From Euclidia mi (taxonomy: Eukaryota; Arthropoda; Insecta; Lepidoptera; Erebidae): a stretch of DNA of 64,000 nucleotides. A model generated the notes under the pieces. It was given only the letters and a program-made list of their open reading frames with translations, was not told the origin of the DNA and ran no database searches. The position numbers were made by a program, and so were the translations under genes. The DNA is taken from assembly GCA_944739405.2 (NCBI GenBank), contig OX123183.2:123574331-123638330 (forward strand), written 5' to 3'. Shown here piece by piece: positions 54,000-64,000 of the stretch (its first letter is position 1; the number at the start of each line of letters is the position of its first letter).

Positions 54000-55073
54000 G
54001 TGTATCAGTTCAATCGTGTTTGTTTTGGACTCAAGTCTAGCCCATATCACGCGTTACGAGTTGTTCGCCAGTTGATCGCTGATGAAGGCGATCACTTTCC
54101 CGCCGCAGCGGCTGTTGCCACTTCCGCTTTGTACATGGATGACATTGCCTGTAGTGTCATATCCGCTCCGCTAGCAATTTCGCTTTGTGAAGAGCTTATT
54201 CAGCTTTTCATGCGAGGCCAGTTTGATCTTGTCAAATGGACAAGCAACTCTAAGGAGGTTCTCGCACGCATACCAGATTCTCATAAGGCTTCTCCAGACA
54301 TTGAGTTTGAGAAGTCTGTACCGCATAAGGTTCTCAGTTTACGCTGGGACAAATCCTGCGATAGTTTTCGGTTTGACGTCTCACCACCAGATGATAAGTG
54401 CACCAAACGCACTATGCTGTCCACAGTGGCTCGACTATGGGACATAATGGATTTTGTGGCTCCCACAATTTTGTACGCCAAGCTCTTGATCAAAGAGCTT
54501 TGGCTATCAAAGTATGAGTGGGATGAAACACCCCCTGACCATATTGTCGCCGCTTGGGGCCAGTTTTGTATTGAGCTTACCGCGCTCAATCAAGTTACTA
54601 TTCCGCGTCATCTTGGGTTGGTAGATGGATGTACCATCAACTTAATAGGTTTCGCTGACGCCAGCGAGCGTGCTTACGGTGGAGTCGTATATCTGCAAGT
54701 CCGCATTGGTTCTAACTACTCGGTGCAGTTAGTTTGTGCCAAGTCTAAGGTCTCGCCTGTTAAAACCATTTCAGTTGCGAGACTGGAGTTGTGCGCGGGC
54801 CTTCTGCTGTCTCAGTTGCTCCGCAAGGTTCAAGACACAGTTTTGCCCCACTACCCCATTAATAAATTATACGCATTTTCCGACTCCAAAGTAGTGCTCG
54901 CTTGGATTCATTCTTCTCCTCATCGTTGGCAGACTTTTGTCGCCAACCGCGTTAGCAAATTGATTGAACTGGTTCCTGCTACTTGTTTCAATCACGTCGC
55001 GGGTATTGAGAACCCCGCAGATTGCTTGTCTCGTGGTGTCACTCCACTTAATCTTCTGCATCATCCATTGTGA
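54000..55073 (+). pseudogene. BEL RT and RNase H, ends at an in-frame TGA
   Basis: Same frame as the preceding part. RT motifs: YQFNRVCFGLKSSPYHALRV and ALYMDDIACSV (YMDD catalytic box). Then RWDKSCDSFRFDVSPP, and a RNase H-like region LIGFADASERAYGGVVYLQV with KLYAFSDSKVVLAWIHSSPH and VSKLIELV. TGA at 55071-55073 interrupts the frame where the reading otherwise continues as HRGPSWISHDPSEWP. Confidence 0.88.
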
Positions 55074-56672
55074 CATCGTGGACCTTCTTGGATCTCCCAT
55101 GATCCGTCAGAATGGCCCATGCAACCCTTTGACCACAGTGCGGAAGACGAAGATGTACCCGAACGGAAGTCTGTTTCTTATCCCGTGATTGCTGAGGTTG
55201 CGGAGTTTCCCATCTATGCACTCGCACTACGCATGTCATCGTGGTCTAAGTTACTCCGCGCCATCGTTTATGTCTATAGGTTTCTTAGGCACCTACCTAA
55301 TGAGACTTTTGTATCAAGTACTGATATCAAATTCGCAGAATGTAAGTTACTACGAGCTATACAAGCTGTTCATTTTAGTAACGACATTAAAAAATTTAAA
55401 AGACAATGTACCTTGTTCTCCCGCTATCCTTAGACTCAAGCCGTTTCTCGATGAACACGGCGTAATACGCGTTGGGGGTCGTCTGTCAAATTCGGATGAA
55501 CTTATAACTACAAACATCCTTATATTCTGCCGCGACATGATCATGTTGTCGACCTTCTTGTTGATTTTTATCACAAGAAGCACCTCCATGCCGGTCCGGA
55601 GTTGCTTATGTCCTTACTTAGGCATAAGTATTGGATTTTAGCCGCTCGACGAATAATTCGTCACAGAATACATAAATGTAACGTCTGTTTCAAATTTCGT
55701 CCGCGTCCGACTTTCCCTCCCATGGCCGATCTACCTAGCCAGCGCGTCAACCAGGTTGCTAAAGCGTTTACACACACCGGTTACGATTACGCAGAACCAC
55801 TGCAGTATACGCCAGTGCGTGGTCGAGGTGTTAAAAGCCGTAAAGCCTAGCTATGTATTTTTACATGCTTAACGACGCGCGCTACGCATATTGAAGTTGC
55901 GACAGATTTAAGCACGGTGTCATTCCTGGCAGCCCTTAAACGATTTCTCTCACGGCGCGGCCCTATACAGTGTTTGTATACGGATAACGGCACTTGTTTT
56001 GTGGGCGCAAGCTCTTATTTACGCGACCTTTATAAGTTTCTCAGGGAAGAATATCGTACTCGTCTTCAGGAAGAACTTTCCATAAATCATATTGACTGGA
56101 AGTTTATTCCACCAGCATCACCGCATTTCGGTGGATGTTGGGAAAGCATGGTCAAAGTAATTAAAACGCATCTCTTTAAGGTTATAGGTCAACAGATCCT
56201 CTCTTACGAAGAGCTTTTAACTGTCCTTGCACAAGTCGAGGCACTGATCAACTCGCGTCCGGTCACGGCATTGAGTAGTGACCCTGCAGAACCATCCGCG
56301 TTAAGCCCTGCACATTTTCTGAACACAGTGCCATTATCGTCATTTCCGGCTCCTGAAGCAGACTCTTCAAGCTTGCTCCAGAGATATACTCTGCTGGATA
56401 AACTCGTACAGTCGTTCTGGCGGCGCTGGCGTGCGGAATATCTACACCAGCTTCAGGCTAGATCCAAGTGGAATAGTCCTGCATCCCCTATACAGGAGGG
56501 TACGTTGGTCGTCATAATACATGATAATGCTCCGCCGCTTTCAAGGCCGTTAGCCATCGTAGAGAAATTGCATACTTCCAAGGACGGTACAACTCGCGTT
56601 GTTACCGTGAAAACCGCTAAAGGGAGTTACGTGCGCCCTGTTGTACGTCTCTGTCCGCTTCCAACTCAGTGA
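55074..56672 (+). pseudogene. BEL integrase, with two frameshifts and a TAG
   Basis: The frame (55119-55433) carries the pre-integrase region, then shifts near 55410 (VIRVGGRLSNSDE) and near 55505 to HKYWILAARRIIRHRIHKCN with VCFKFRP, the zinc-binding block. First catalytic Asp: HTGYDYAEPL. A TAG at 55848-55850 follows, then the frame continues with ATHIEVATDLST. The second Asp is in CLYTDNGTCFVGAS and the Glu in PHFGGCWESMVKVIKTHL. The last 755 bases (55917-56672) are open, ending VRLCPLPTQ. The core residues are all visible despite the breaks. Confidence 0.85.
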
Positions 56673-56886
56673 GATCTAGCCTGAAGTTGGACCTACCTCT
56701 TAGTTTAAGTATTTAGTTAGTAGTTTTCGCTATTATTGCGTTTGTAGTTTTCACTAAAGTTAATTTAGATTAATTTTATTGTCATATCGCTGTCTTAGCC
56801 TATTGATGGGTTATGCGGTAGTACACCCAACATAGCTAAGTTCAATTATATTTTTTTAAAGGCAACTCTTTAGGGCCGGGGGGATA

Positions 56887-57418
56887 TGGTAGGTCCATCT
56901 ACCATCCTATCTGTAACTAATCGCATCAACGTCAATGGTTGGTCGCTGCTTGGCCAATGCGAGCGATGCCTTTTGTTTCTATCCCTCTCTATCCCATCTC
57001 CAAGAAGGGGCACGCCTTTCTCGGATTGGTCGCCGCGAAACGTCGACGCGAGAGACAGTCCAGAACTTTTCGAGAACATTCGATTCGCTAAATACGCGTC
57101 TGCCATACCGTATCACTGCGCCGCTCCCGCTATAGTTATTACCGCACATATAAACCGATCGCAAGTGAAGATGATTTGTGTAGTGAAGTGAATCCAGCAG
57201 CTTCATCCCGAAACCACCAGGAGACTGCCCTTCTGAGACGAAGAAGATTGCCGAACAAGGTAAGTCCCCTTCATCCTTGGAATATCCTATACCCACTCAC
57301 AATCATCTCTCCCATTCCAATCCTAGGCGACTAAACCCGCTATCCTTTGAATACAGTCCATTCCATTAATCCTTCCCAAGTCGCCTAGAACCTACGGTTT
57401 CGGTGTATCGCTGAACCA
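56887..57418 (+). repeat. BEL right LTR
   Basis: 532 bases, beginning TGGTAGGTCC and ending CGCTGAACCA. About 2.3 percent different from the left LTR, so the copy is older than the errantivirus at 17-27 kb. Confidence 0.85.
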
Positions 57419-57956
57419 CCTTATATGCCACGATTGCTAATCGTTACAATATTCCCACATCATAACATACCAAGCGATCCATTACTCATAACATAAAATA
57501 TATTCCAATTATTGCTTACAAAATCCTTCCGCTTCAAGTGCCTTTTATAGAATATGTCTAATACGGGTGGGCGAATATGATGTAAAGATTCGTCCCATTT
57601 GCCTCATGGGACGAGATGAGATGATATTTTAATATTCATCGTCGTAAATCCACATTCGGGACTAATGTCCGTCGTGAATTGTGTATGACACAATATGGCG
57701 GTCGTTCTGACGGCTGACGGGTGATTCCGCGGTATTCTGTTATTAAGTTTGATAATGATTACATGTCATCATGGTGGTGAATGTGTGCAGGATTTATCAG
57801 TTGTGTTGTTAATTTGTTTCTCGTGATATAATATTGTTACTGATGACATTGTACATGATGGCACCAAATGTTATTTACCACCTGTATTGTTTGTAAGTAC
57901 CTGCAATCTAATCAAATAAACTGATTCTGACATAAAATTTCTCTGAAACGTTATAC
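57419..57956. other. No gene seen
   Basis: Unassigned sequence containing a short hairpin-like pair around CCATTTGCCTCATGGGACGA (57596-57615). No ORF or RNA. Confidence 0.4.
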
Positions 57957-58076
57957 TAGTCGACCCGGTGGTGTAGCGGTAGTGTAAGCGACTGCCACGC
58001 CGAAAGTTGCGGCTTCTGTTCCCGCTCGAGTCAAACATTTGTGTGCATGAACATGGATATTTGTCTCGGTCTGAGT

Positions 58077-58974
58077 TATAGATGCTGGCGGGAAAAATTC
58101 CGAATCATTCCCGTCGAATACTTCGGAAGTATTCCGAAATATTCCGAAACTTTGGGCATATTTCAAATGTCAAAAAAAACCAGCAAAATCGACCTTACTA
58201 ACTATTTCGCGCTTGGAAGTTGTAAATTATATTTTCTTTGTTTGCTGGCAAGGTTTACCTTTATTTGTTTTTATTGACTGGGCTATTACACGCGTTAGGT
58301 AGGTAGGTAATGATTAATACCTACCTATGCGACCCGCGAATACTCGCGATGCGTACAGAACTACATACAAACTAACCAAAAACATAGGTAGGTAACCCTT
58401 TTTCAAAAAACAAATCAAATATGCTAGGCCTAGTTTTTTATTCCACAACTAACATTTATAAAAATAGCATTCGATTTCGAAATAGGCAGGTACCTACCTA
58501 AACACAAAAGTATAAAAATCCTGTTAATCGCAGGCTAACATATCTACCTATAAAAACATCAACATATACTTATTCAATCCCATTTATAATAAAAACTAAC
58601 CACACCACACATAAACACGTTTATTCCCATTGAATTATTCGGGCGAAATATTCGGCGGAAACATTCGATTGCGGGGTACGAATCTTTCTCGCGGGGGGGA
58701 AAACTTCTCCGGGGAGCATCTCCCCTCTTACCGCACCCCGCACCGCCATCGCATGCACGCACGACTCGTGGCTGGTGGCAGTCAGGCGCGCGCGGCGGCA
58801 CCGGCCGGTGCACAGAGGGGGCGGCGGCGATCGACGATCGATGCAAAATACGATTTTTCAGCAAAATAAAATAAAAATATTAATTAAATTCGTTTTGAAT
58901 AATTCTGATTTAAAGAAACTTTCCCAGAAGTATTCCGGAATTATTCCGAATTTTTCAGAAGTTTTGCAACTATA
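58077..58974. mobile_element. hAT-like MITE, 898 bp, in the SINE
   Basis: Ends TATAGATGC and, inverted, TATAGTTGC. The 8-base duplication GTCTGAGT flanks it (58069-58076 and 58975-58982), fitting hAT. Near both ends AAAAATTC and GAATxATTCC repeat in inverted order. The interior is non-coding, with a GC-rich core at 58660-58850 containing GCGGGGGGG and CGGCGGCGAT. TATA ends are unusual for hAT, so the superfamily is inferred from duplication length. Confidence 0.75.
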
Positions 58975-59076
58975 GTCTGAGTGTTTCTATCTATAATATG
59001 TATGTATTTATATAAATAAAAGTATATATAAGTATGTCATCCATCGTTTAGTACTCATAGTACAAGCTCTGCTTCA

Positions 59077-59242
59077 TCACTAAACAAAGTAAAAAACAAA
59101 GTCTGTCTTCTGTCTGTCTGTCCCTATGTATGCTTAAATCTTTTAAACTGCGCAACGGATTTTAATGCGTTTTTTTTAATATATATAATGATTCAAGAGG
59201 AAGGCTTATACGCATCCGTGCGAAGCTGGGGCGGGTCGCTAG
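59077..59242 (+). mobile_element. Helitron-like non-autonomous element
   Basis: Starts TCACTAAACAAAG after an A and ends GCGGGTCGCTAG before a T. The body has CTGTCTGTCTGTCC, ATGCTTAAATCTTTTAAACT and GATTCAAGAGGAAGGCTTAT, a familiar lepidopteran repeat. Confidence 0.65.
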
Positions 59243-59859
59243 TAGTTTATAATATAATATTTTAAAAATATGATACAAGTTGTTGCGTTTATAGAAAAAC
59301 GAAAAGGACATTTTAAGTATGTCAATCTCTTTCGTTTTCTAGCTTATGTAGGCATTAATGACACATATTGTCACGTAATGGGCCTCATCTACAAGTGGCA
59401 GATAATATATATTGTTTATGTAATCCGTTTAACCATGAACACGGACCATTATACTTGTATATACATATAATTATATAAATGTGAAGCACAAGTGAAGATT
59501 TAGCGCCCATTATCATTTAACGGTCTGTGATATGATGTCATCTCATAAGTGTTAGGGCGTGTCTTAAGCTGCGTATATTATTACTGGGGTACAGTTCTCT
59601 TTTTACTACAAAGCCACTATTTGTCACAAGAGAGTATATCTAAAAGCACTTTATGTTTAACTAACATTTTCTAACAATCCTCATAAATTCCTTCTTGAAG
59701 CAACTTAGGCATATAGTGCCATAAGTTAAAACAACAAATAGGTACTCTTGAAGATCTTTCTAACCGATTTCAAAGAATAGAAGGATTTTTATTTATGTGT
59801 GTTATCTCAGAACATTTTATTTAGTGAATCGATATCGATTTCTATCTAGAAATAGTTTA

Positions 59860-59990
59860 AGATCCGAAGAAGCGTGACCCTCACCGATGTGTTTATTTGA
59901 TGAAAACTATTTTATATCAACTTTTGTATGTTCAAAAATATATCGCGTATTGGTTGGTAAAAAAATCCGGTCCAGGCTATAAAAAAACCG
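59860..59990. repeat. Inverted repeat arm 1 (arm 2 at 60875-61010)
   Basis: Reads GAAGAAGCGTGACCCTCACC, GATGAAAACTATTTTATATC, TATATCGCGTATTGGTTGGT then AAAAAAATCCGGTCCAG. Arm 2 in reverse has GTAGAAGCGCGACCTTCACC, TGGATGAAAACGATTTTATA, TATATCGCGCATGGGTTGGT and AAAAAAAATCCAGTCCAG. Confidence 0.75.
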
Positions 59991-60056
59991 CTTTTCCTGA
60001 CAGGTTTTCGTAGGCAACCCAATATCATCGTGTTAGCAATGAAGTAGCGGTCATCT

Positions 60057-60263
60057 TCTTAATATATAAAATCCTTGCGTTACTGACTGACTGACAGACA
60101 AGCTACAGCCGAAACTACTCGGCGCAAGAAGCTGAAATTTAGCATGCATGTTCCTTGGGGACCGCAGGGGTGCACTAAGACGGGATTTTCCGAAATTCCC
60201 ACGGGATCGGGCAAAACGGGAAATAAGAAAATATGTGCGTGCGAAGCCGCTGGCGTCGACTAG
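60057..60263 (+). mobile_element. Helitron-like non-autonomous element
   Basis: A close copy of 31648-31855: TCTTAATATATAAAATCCTT at the start, GTTCCTTGGGGACCGCAGGG in the middle and GCTGGCGTCGACTAG before a T at the end. It lies between the two inverted arms. Confidence 0.7.
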
Positions 60264-60526
60264 TTTTAATATAAGATTTGTCTATTAAACAAATTGATAA
60301 ATGTAACTAGTATCAACTTAACAGTCGAAATGTTTATATGTACTTGGCACCCTTCAAATACGCCAGGAAAAATTTACAACCCAATGTTTACCGTAACCTT
60401 TATTCATATTCATATATTTATTTGCATAAAACATGGTATTCGAGGATGTTACATTATAAATTTAGATCACATGTTTTGCTTCGGTTTTATAGCATGCATT
60501 AATAATATTAAATTTATTGACAAACA

Positions 60527-60781
60527 TCATACATTAACACTAACATTTTGAAATTTCTTCTCTAAAAATTCCTTAACACTATAAAAATTGTGCTCAACTA
60601 GCCATGCTTGTAATTTAGTTTTAAACAAGTTCATATTACTGAGTTTAATGTGGCTAGGTATTTTATTATACTCGTACTTGCGAACACACATAGCTAGGCA
60701 ACTCTTATTATATTTGGTGGATCTGCGAATATCATTCATCACCGGTTTCGGGGATTTACGTCGTTGGCCGTTACAAAACAA
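60527..60781 (-). pseudogene. LINE C-terminal fragment
   Basis: The minus frame reads GQRRKSPKPVMNDIRRSTKY, LFKTKLQAWLVEHNFYSVKE and FLEKKF. It matches the C-terminus of the LINE in the mariner (KKWLIENAFYSVQEFLNQ). The start is truncated, so only the 3' end inserted. Confidence 0.75.
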
Positions 60782-60874
60782 TGTTTAGGGTTCATACATT
60801 CGGTTAGTACTAAATTTATTAATTAAAAACGCGTATATGCATTGTTAAATGAAAAGCCAAATTTTATTTTTCAA

Positions 60875-61010
60875 CTTTTCCTAGTCTGGACTGGATTTTT
60901 TTTACCAACCCATGCGCGATATATTTTATAACATGCAAAATATGATATAAAATCGTTTTCATCCAATAACCAGATCGGTGAAGGTCGCGCTTCTACGGCT
61001 CTCTTGCTAT
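60875..61010. repeat. Inverted repeat arm 2 (arm 1 at 59860-59990)
   Basis: Inverse of arm 1, with roughly 75 percent identity by eye over about 125 bases. A minus-strand frame of 88 residues (60871-61137) crosses it but shows nothing I recognise. Confidence 0.7.
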
Positions 61011-61023
61011 AATAATAACGAAT

Positions 61024-61101
61024 TCTTTTCTTAAGATTCTTAAGAAAAGACAACACAGGATTTAGTCCTAATGCGGGGGGCATTAGGACTAAATCCTGTG
61101 T
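61024..61101. repeat. Two adjacent perfect palindromes
   Basis: First: TCTTTTCTTAAGA, one base, TCTTAAGAAAAGA (61024-61050). Second: a 21-base arm from 61053 (ACACAGGATTTAGTCCTAAT...), a loop CGGGGGG (61074-61080), then the exact inverse to 61101. Confidence 0.9.
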
Positions 61102-61138
61102 CGCGGGGGACTTTACAAACATACAACTAACAGACACA

Positions 61139-61279
61139 ATGTACCTACACCCAGACTCGAAACAACAATTTATGAATTACACAAAGTGTTGTCTCGTATG
61201 AGGATCGAACCCACAACACTGTGTAGTGTCAAACGGCGAGGCGACTGCTTAAACCACTACGCCAACCGTGCAGTCAAAT
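61139..61279 (-). repeat. tRNA-derived SINE
   Basis: On the minus strand the head GCACGGTTGGCGTAGTGGTT and box B GTTGTGGGTTCGATCCTCAT are well preserved, followed by AACACTTTGTGTAATTCATA. It is the best kept tRNA-like promoter in the window. Confidence 0.75.
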
Positions 61280-61639
61280 TATATATAATGCATTTTTATT
61301 TTTAAATGTCTTGAGAAGACTTTAATTTCGGTTTCAAACGTAATTTTATTATTATTTCTCTTTTCCTTGAGCTTTTCAACGTGTATCCTGAATGTTTGAC
61401 GGGTTTTCGACTGTGGAGGCGTTATTGGAAAGCCTTTTACGTAAAACATACCTCGAGAAAGGTTACGACTGCCTACACGCTGTGGAAATTTTTATTGAAA
61501 CCACAGAGCTACTAAATTCATTTCGTCTGTAAAACATTGCAAATATTAATTTTGGAGCTTCTTATCAGTTGAAGTGTTGCTATCGCAGGGAGTCCTTTGC
61601 GTGTTGCTACGTTGACATGTTGCTACAAATCTAATCTTG

Positions 61640-61745
61640 GGCGTAAGGGTACACTAAGAAGGGATTTCGCGAAATACCAACGGGAACGGGCAGAAATGGA
61701 TAAATAAAAAGTATATTAGCAGGAGTAGCGGCGGCCATCCTCTAG
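61640..61745 (+). repeat. Helitron-like 3' fragment
   Basis: CACTAAGAAGGGATTTCGCG, GGGAACGGGCAGAAATGGAT and CGGCGGCCATCCTCTAG at 61745 correspond to the 3' half of 31648-31855. Confidence 0.6.
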
Positions 61746-61789
61746 TAAGCTATATTATTGCAAATTTGGTCTGGGCTACTTTTTGTTTA

Positions 61790-61832
61790 AATAACCTAGC
61801 CCCACGCAGGCGAAGACGCAGGCTAAAGCTAG
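61790..61832 (+). repeat. Second Helitron-like 3' end
   Basis: CCCACGCAGGCGAAGACGCA then GGCTAAAGCTAG, similar to the end of another Helitron family. It follows the previous one by about 45 bases. Confidence 0.45.
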
Positions 61833-62200
61833 TATTTTAATATCTCCTTACGATTATGGCTACTCATTACTGAACCACATAGTTTTAATTCAAACCTTAA
61901 CATCAAGAATGCACCAATAGATACACCACAATATTTGTTAGGGGTTGAAAGTGGAGGGTGTGGATTGGTTCGCAATCAGTAGTCCGTATCTCAAACACAA
62001 ACTGCCCGGATGCACAGTTACATTGCGATCGTTAAACGTCAGAGATAACGGGATTGCATTTACGTTTCGAGTTGGTGTGTGTCGAGATCTTTATTACTTA
62101 GAACATAATTTTATGGAATTTGGCTGAATGTATATGTATACAAATGTTATCTCCGAAATTACTGGAGACATTTTGACAGAGATGCCATCGGGTTTACACC
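61833..62200. other. No gene seen
   Basis: AT-rich, unassigned. An ORF of 60 residues at 61945-62127 is not credible. Confidence 0.4.
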
Positions 62201-62242
62201 CACGGAGTGCGCTCCGTGTCAGTCAGTGGTGCGCCACTGACT
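62201..62242. repeat. Twin perfect hairpins with the same TGCG loop
   Basis: CACGGAG-TGCG-CTCCGTG at 62201-62218, and AGTCAGTGG-TGCG-CCACTGACT at 62221-62242, two bases apart. Confidence 0.9.
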
Positions 62243-62865
62243 TATCAAAGATATGTGCGACTTAACTACCTTTGAGAGAACGTTAAACCTTCGGTCTTGA
62301 AGTTTGGATTCGTCAGTACAGAAGAATACTAGTAGTAGAAACAGTCGGTATGGGGTACCTTTGAATATGAGACACACTGATCTAAGTCATAAAATATCGC
62401 TATCCATTTGGGTTGATCGGACAGCAGTGTGGTAAAGCTAATATTCTGTCAAATCCGGATAAACCAAAAAACGGACCCTGCGCTACAAGATAAATGTCTA
62501 AGCTATAACCGGGATAACGCTTACTAGAACAATGATGACTATTTAATTTTACTTTCTCATTTAAACGTTATTTATATGTTGTATGGATAACGCGGTTTTC
62601 CACTGACCGCATTATTCTGTTACACACAATACAATTACAGATAAAATCACATCGCGTGAGTGCTTGGCCATAGTAGCGCGGGCAGCCAGCGCGCGGGCCG
62701 TCTTCATGTGTCCGTAGTGGCGCGTTTGCGGGTGCGGTGTAGTGTTTGTCAAATTTAGGATCGCGGCTAGATTAATATGAATTTTCAGTTAGATGACGTT
62801 AACACTCACCATAGCAACACTATGTCAATTGTTCACCAAATTCGCAACTAACTGATAACAAGGCT

Positions 62866-62935
62866 GTAGCCGTGCAGATAATACAACCGCCTCACGGTCT
62901 GAGGGCGTGGGTTCAAATCACATTCTTAACTGTTA
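62866..62935 (+). repeat. tRNA-derived SINE head
   Basis: GCTGTAGCCGTGCAGATAAT, GGTCTGAGGGCGTGGGTTCA then AATCACA: a tRNA-like box A and box B. The sequence after it is AT-rich with no recognisable body. Confidence 0.55.
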
Positions 62936-64000
62936 TAATAATTATGGTTTTTATGATATTTGGAAAATCTTTATAAATATATTTGGCAAATATTAAAAAT
63001 AAAAATATTTTGAATAAAAATTGGAAAATTCTAGTAACTTCAGGAACGACTGGAAGGGTTAAAAAGAGATATGTGGTAATGTAAATAAAGAAAACAAATT
63101 AGAATTTATATAGATACTTTGCATTTTTAAGTTCAACATTATATAATACAAGCTTTTGCCCGCGGCCTTGCACGCGTTGAAGTCGGGGTAACATTAATTT
63201 ACTTGCAGTCTCAAGTTGTGTGAGACTCCTGATTAGTCTAAAGAGTTCAGAAACTCTTATAGAGTACAAAGTAATTCGGTCAGTATCCATGACATTATCT
63301 ACCATTATATATACCGACTTTATATCTATAAACACTTTCGCATTTACAATATTAGTAGAGTATTTCTGAAGATTTACTGATATGTAAGTAACCTATCTTT
63401 AGGATTCCCTAGCCAAAGGCTAGGAGGCTTAAAACTGAACCCCTGATAAATTCGCCATGTCTGTCTATGTATCCGTTTCTATGTCACAGCCACTTTATGC
63501 CGAAACTATTAAGACTACAAAGAACAATGGCAGAATTTGGTCTGGGTTTGTTGTGGCGACCTTCAACTTCATATGAACAAAACAAATTGTTTTATTTTCT
63601 ACGATTTTTAATATTTTCACTTTGTCTCGTTAAAGCTGGAGTATTTTATGATGATAAAAAGCATTCCAATTGATTACGAATACTTTATTATTTGATTGTG
63701 CCATAGGCAATGGTGTGACAGTAATAGACGTAAGTGCTATATCCGTATCGATTATTAAATAAGTAATCGATACGATCGACTTTTATAGAGTTGGTTTGGT
63801 TTAAAATGCAGTTATTTAATATTGAATCAACATAATATCAATAAGCTAATATTTTTGAAGCAAAACAACATTTAAATCAAATAAAAACGTCACAGCATCG
63901 TTTTAATGTTGTATCGATTTCACATAAAATCGATTTAAAATGTGCAGCTCTGCTTTTGTCTTTGGCTGTGACAGTTAGATGCTACAAAATATTTCTGCGT
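62936..64000. other. No gene seen
   Basis: AT-rich. At 63145-63165 ACAAGCTTTTGCCCGCGGCC resembles the reverse end of a Helitron-like family. At 63450-63545 CATGTCTGTCTATGTATCCG and GCCGAAACTATTAAGACTAC are of the same repeat style. No ORF or RNA gene is supportable. Confidence 0.4.

Larger units (their letters stand above)
50551..57418 (+). mobile_element. BEL/Pao LTR retrotransposon, 6.87 kb, defective
   Basis: LTRs at 50551-51088 and 56887-57418 enclose gag, protease, RT/RNase H and integrase in BEL order. Flanks CCTTG and CCTTA could be a mutated 5-base duplication. A G-rich tract (GGGCCGGGGGGA) precedes the right LTR. I could not identify a primer-binding site. Gag-pol has at least four in-frame stops and four frameshifts. 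Confidence 0.88.
57957..59260 (+). repeat. SINE family A, split by two insertions
   Basis: The tRNA-like head GACCCGGTGGTGTAGCGGTA and the family body (GTGTGCATGAACATGGATAT) run to 58076. They resume after the MITE at 58983 (GTTTCTATCTATAATATG) to about 59076, ending GTACAAGCTCTGCTT. A Helitron-like element then intervenes (59077-59242) and AGTTTATAAT may be the rest. Box B is degraded (TTCTGTTCCCG). Confidence 0.75.

Noticed and set aside
61139..61279. tRNA gene candidates at this and other SINE heads (37920-38000, 57957, 12775, 9548)
   Set aside because: Box A and box B are present but the arms do not close into a cloverleaf, and a SINE body follows.

Overview
The window is eukaryotic, AT-rich, intergenic DNA, most likely from a moth or butterfly. 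I recognise no host protein-coding gene. The evidence for Lepidoptera is the mix of mobile elements: an irritans-type mariner, an env-bearing errantivirus, a BEL/Pao element, CR1-like, RTE-like, R1-like and R4/Dong-like LINE pieces, short Helitron-like elements ending in CTAG, and many tRNA-headed SINEs. Family names come from motifs and remembered family features; no database search was possible.

Layout. 1-3.4 kb: a decayed CR1-like LINE on the minus strand (PHD-finger ORF1, endonuclease-RT ORF2 running off the left edge). 3.6 kb: a GIY-YIG scrap of a Penelope-like element. 5.4-6.5 kb: a TIR element with a perfect hairpin inside. 7.3-8.6 kb: a broken RTE-like LINE. 9.3-12.9 kb: a CpG-rich TIR-like element and several SINEs, one nested in another. 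13-16.9 kb: short repeats and the 3' end of an RNase H-bearing LINE.

17-31.5 kb is the most layered part. One mariner is split into four pieces over about 14.6 kb. Into it went (a) a 9.9-kb errantivirus whose own primer-binding site was hit by a Transib-like element with RSS-heptamer-like ends and a 5-bp duplication, (b) a 5'-truncated CR1-like LINE, and (c) a SINE whose (AAT)n tail was then entered by an R4/Dong-like LINE.

32.1-36.3 kb: a CR1-like LINE with both ORFs open. 37-41 kb: a SINE with a clean target duplication, an R1-like LINE end, a 183-bp foldback and a 5S-rRNA-derived SINE. 43.0-46.6 kb: a complete-looking hAT element (12-bp TIRs, perfect 8-bp duplication, one-intron transposase). 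49-50.4 kb: a second RTE-like copy, a SINE and two head-to-tail Helitron-like copies. 50.6-57.4 kb: a BEL/Pao element with both LTRs but a broken gag-pol. 58-62.3 kb: a SINE cut by a hAT-like MITE and a Helitron-like element, large inverted repeats, perfect palindromes and more SINE pieces.

Only two elements look coding-competent by eye: the hAT at 43.0-46.6 kb and the LINE at 32.1-36.3 kb. The errantivirus has near-identical LTRs but several stops in pol and env, so it may have been defective when it inserted.
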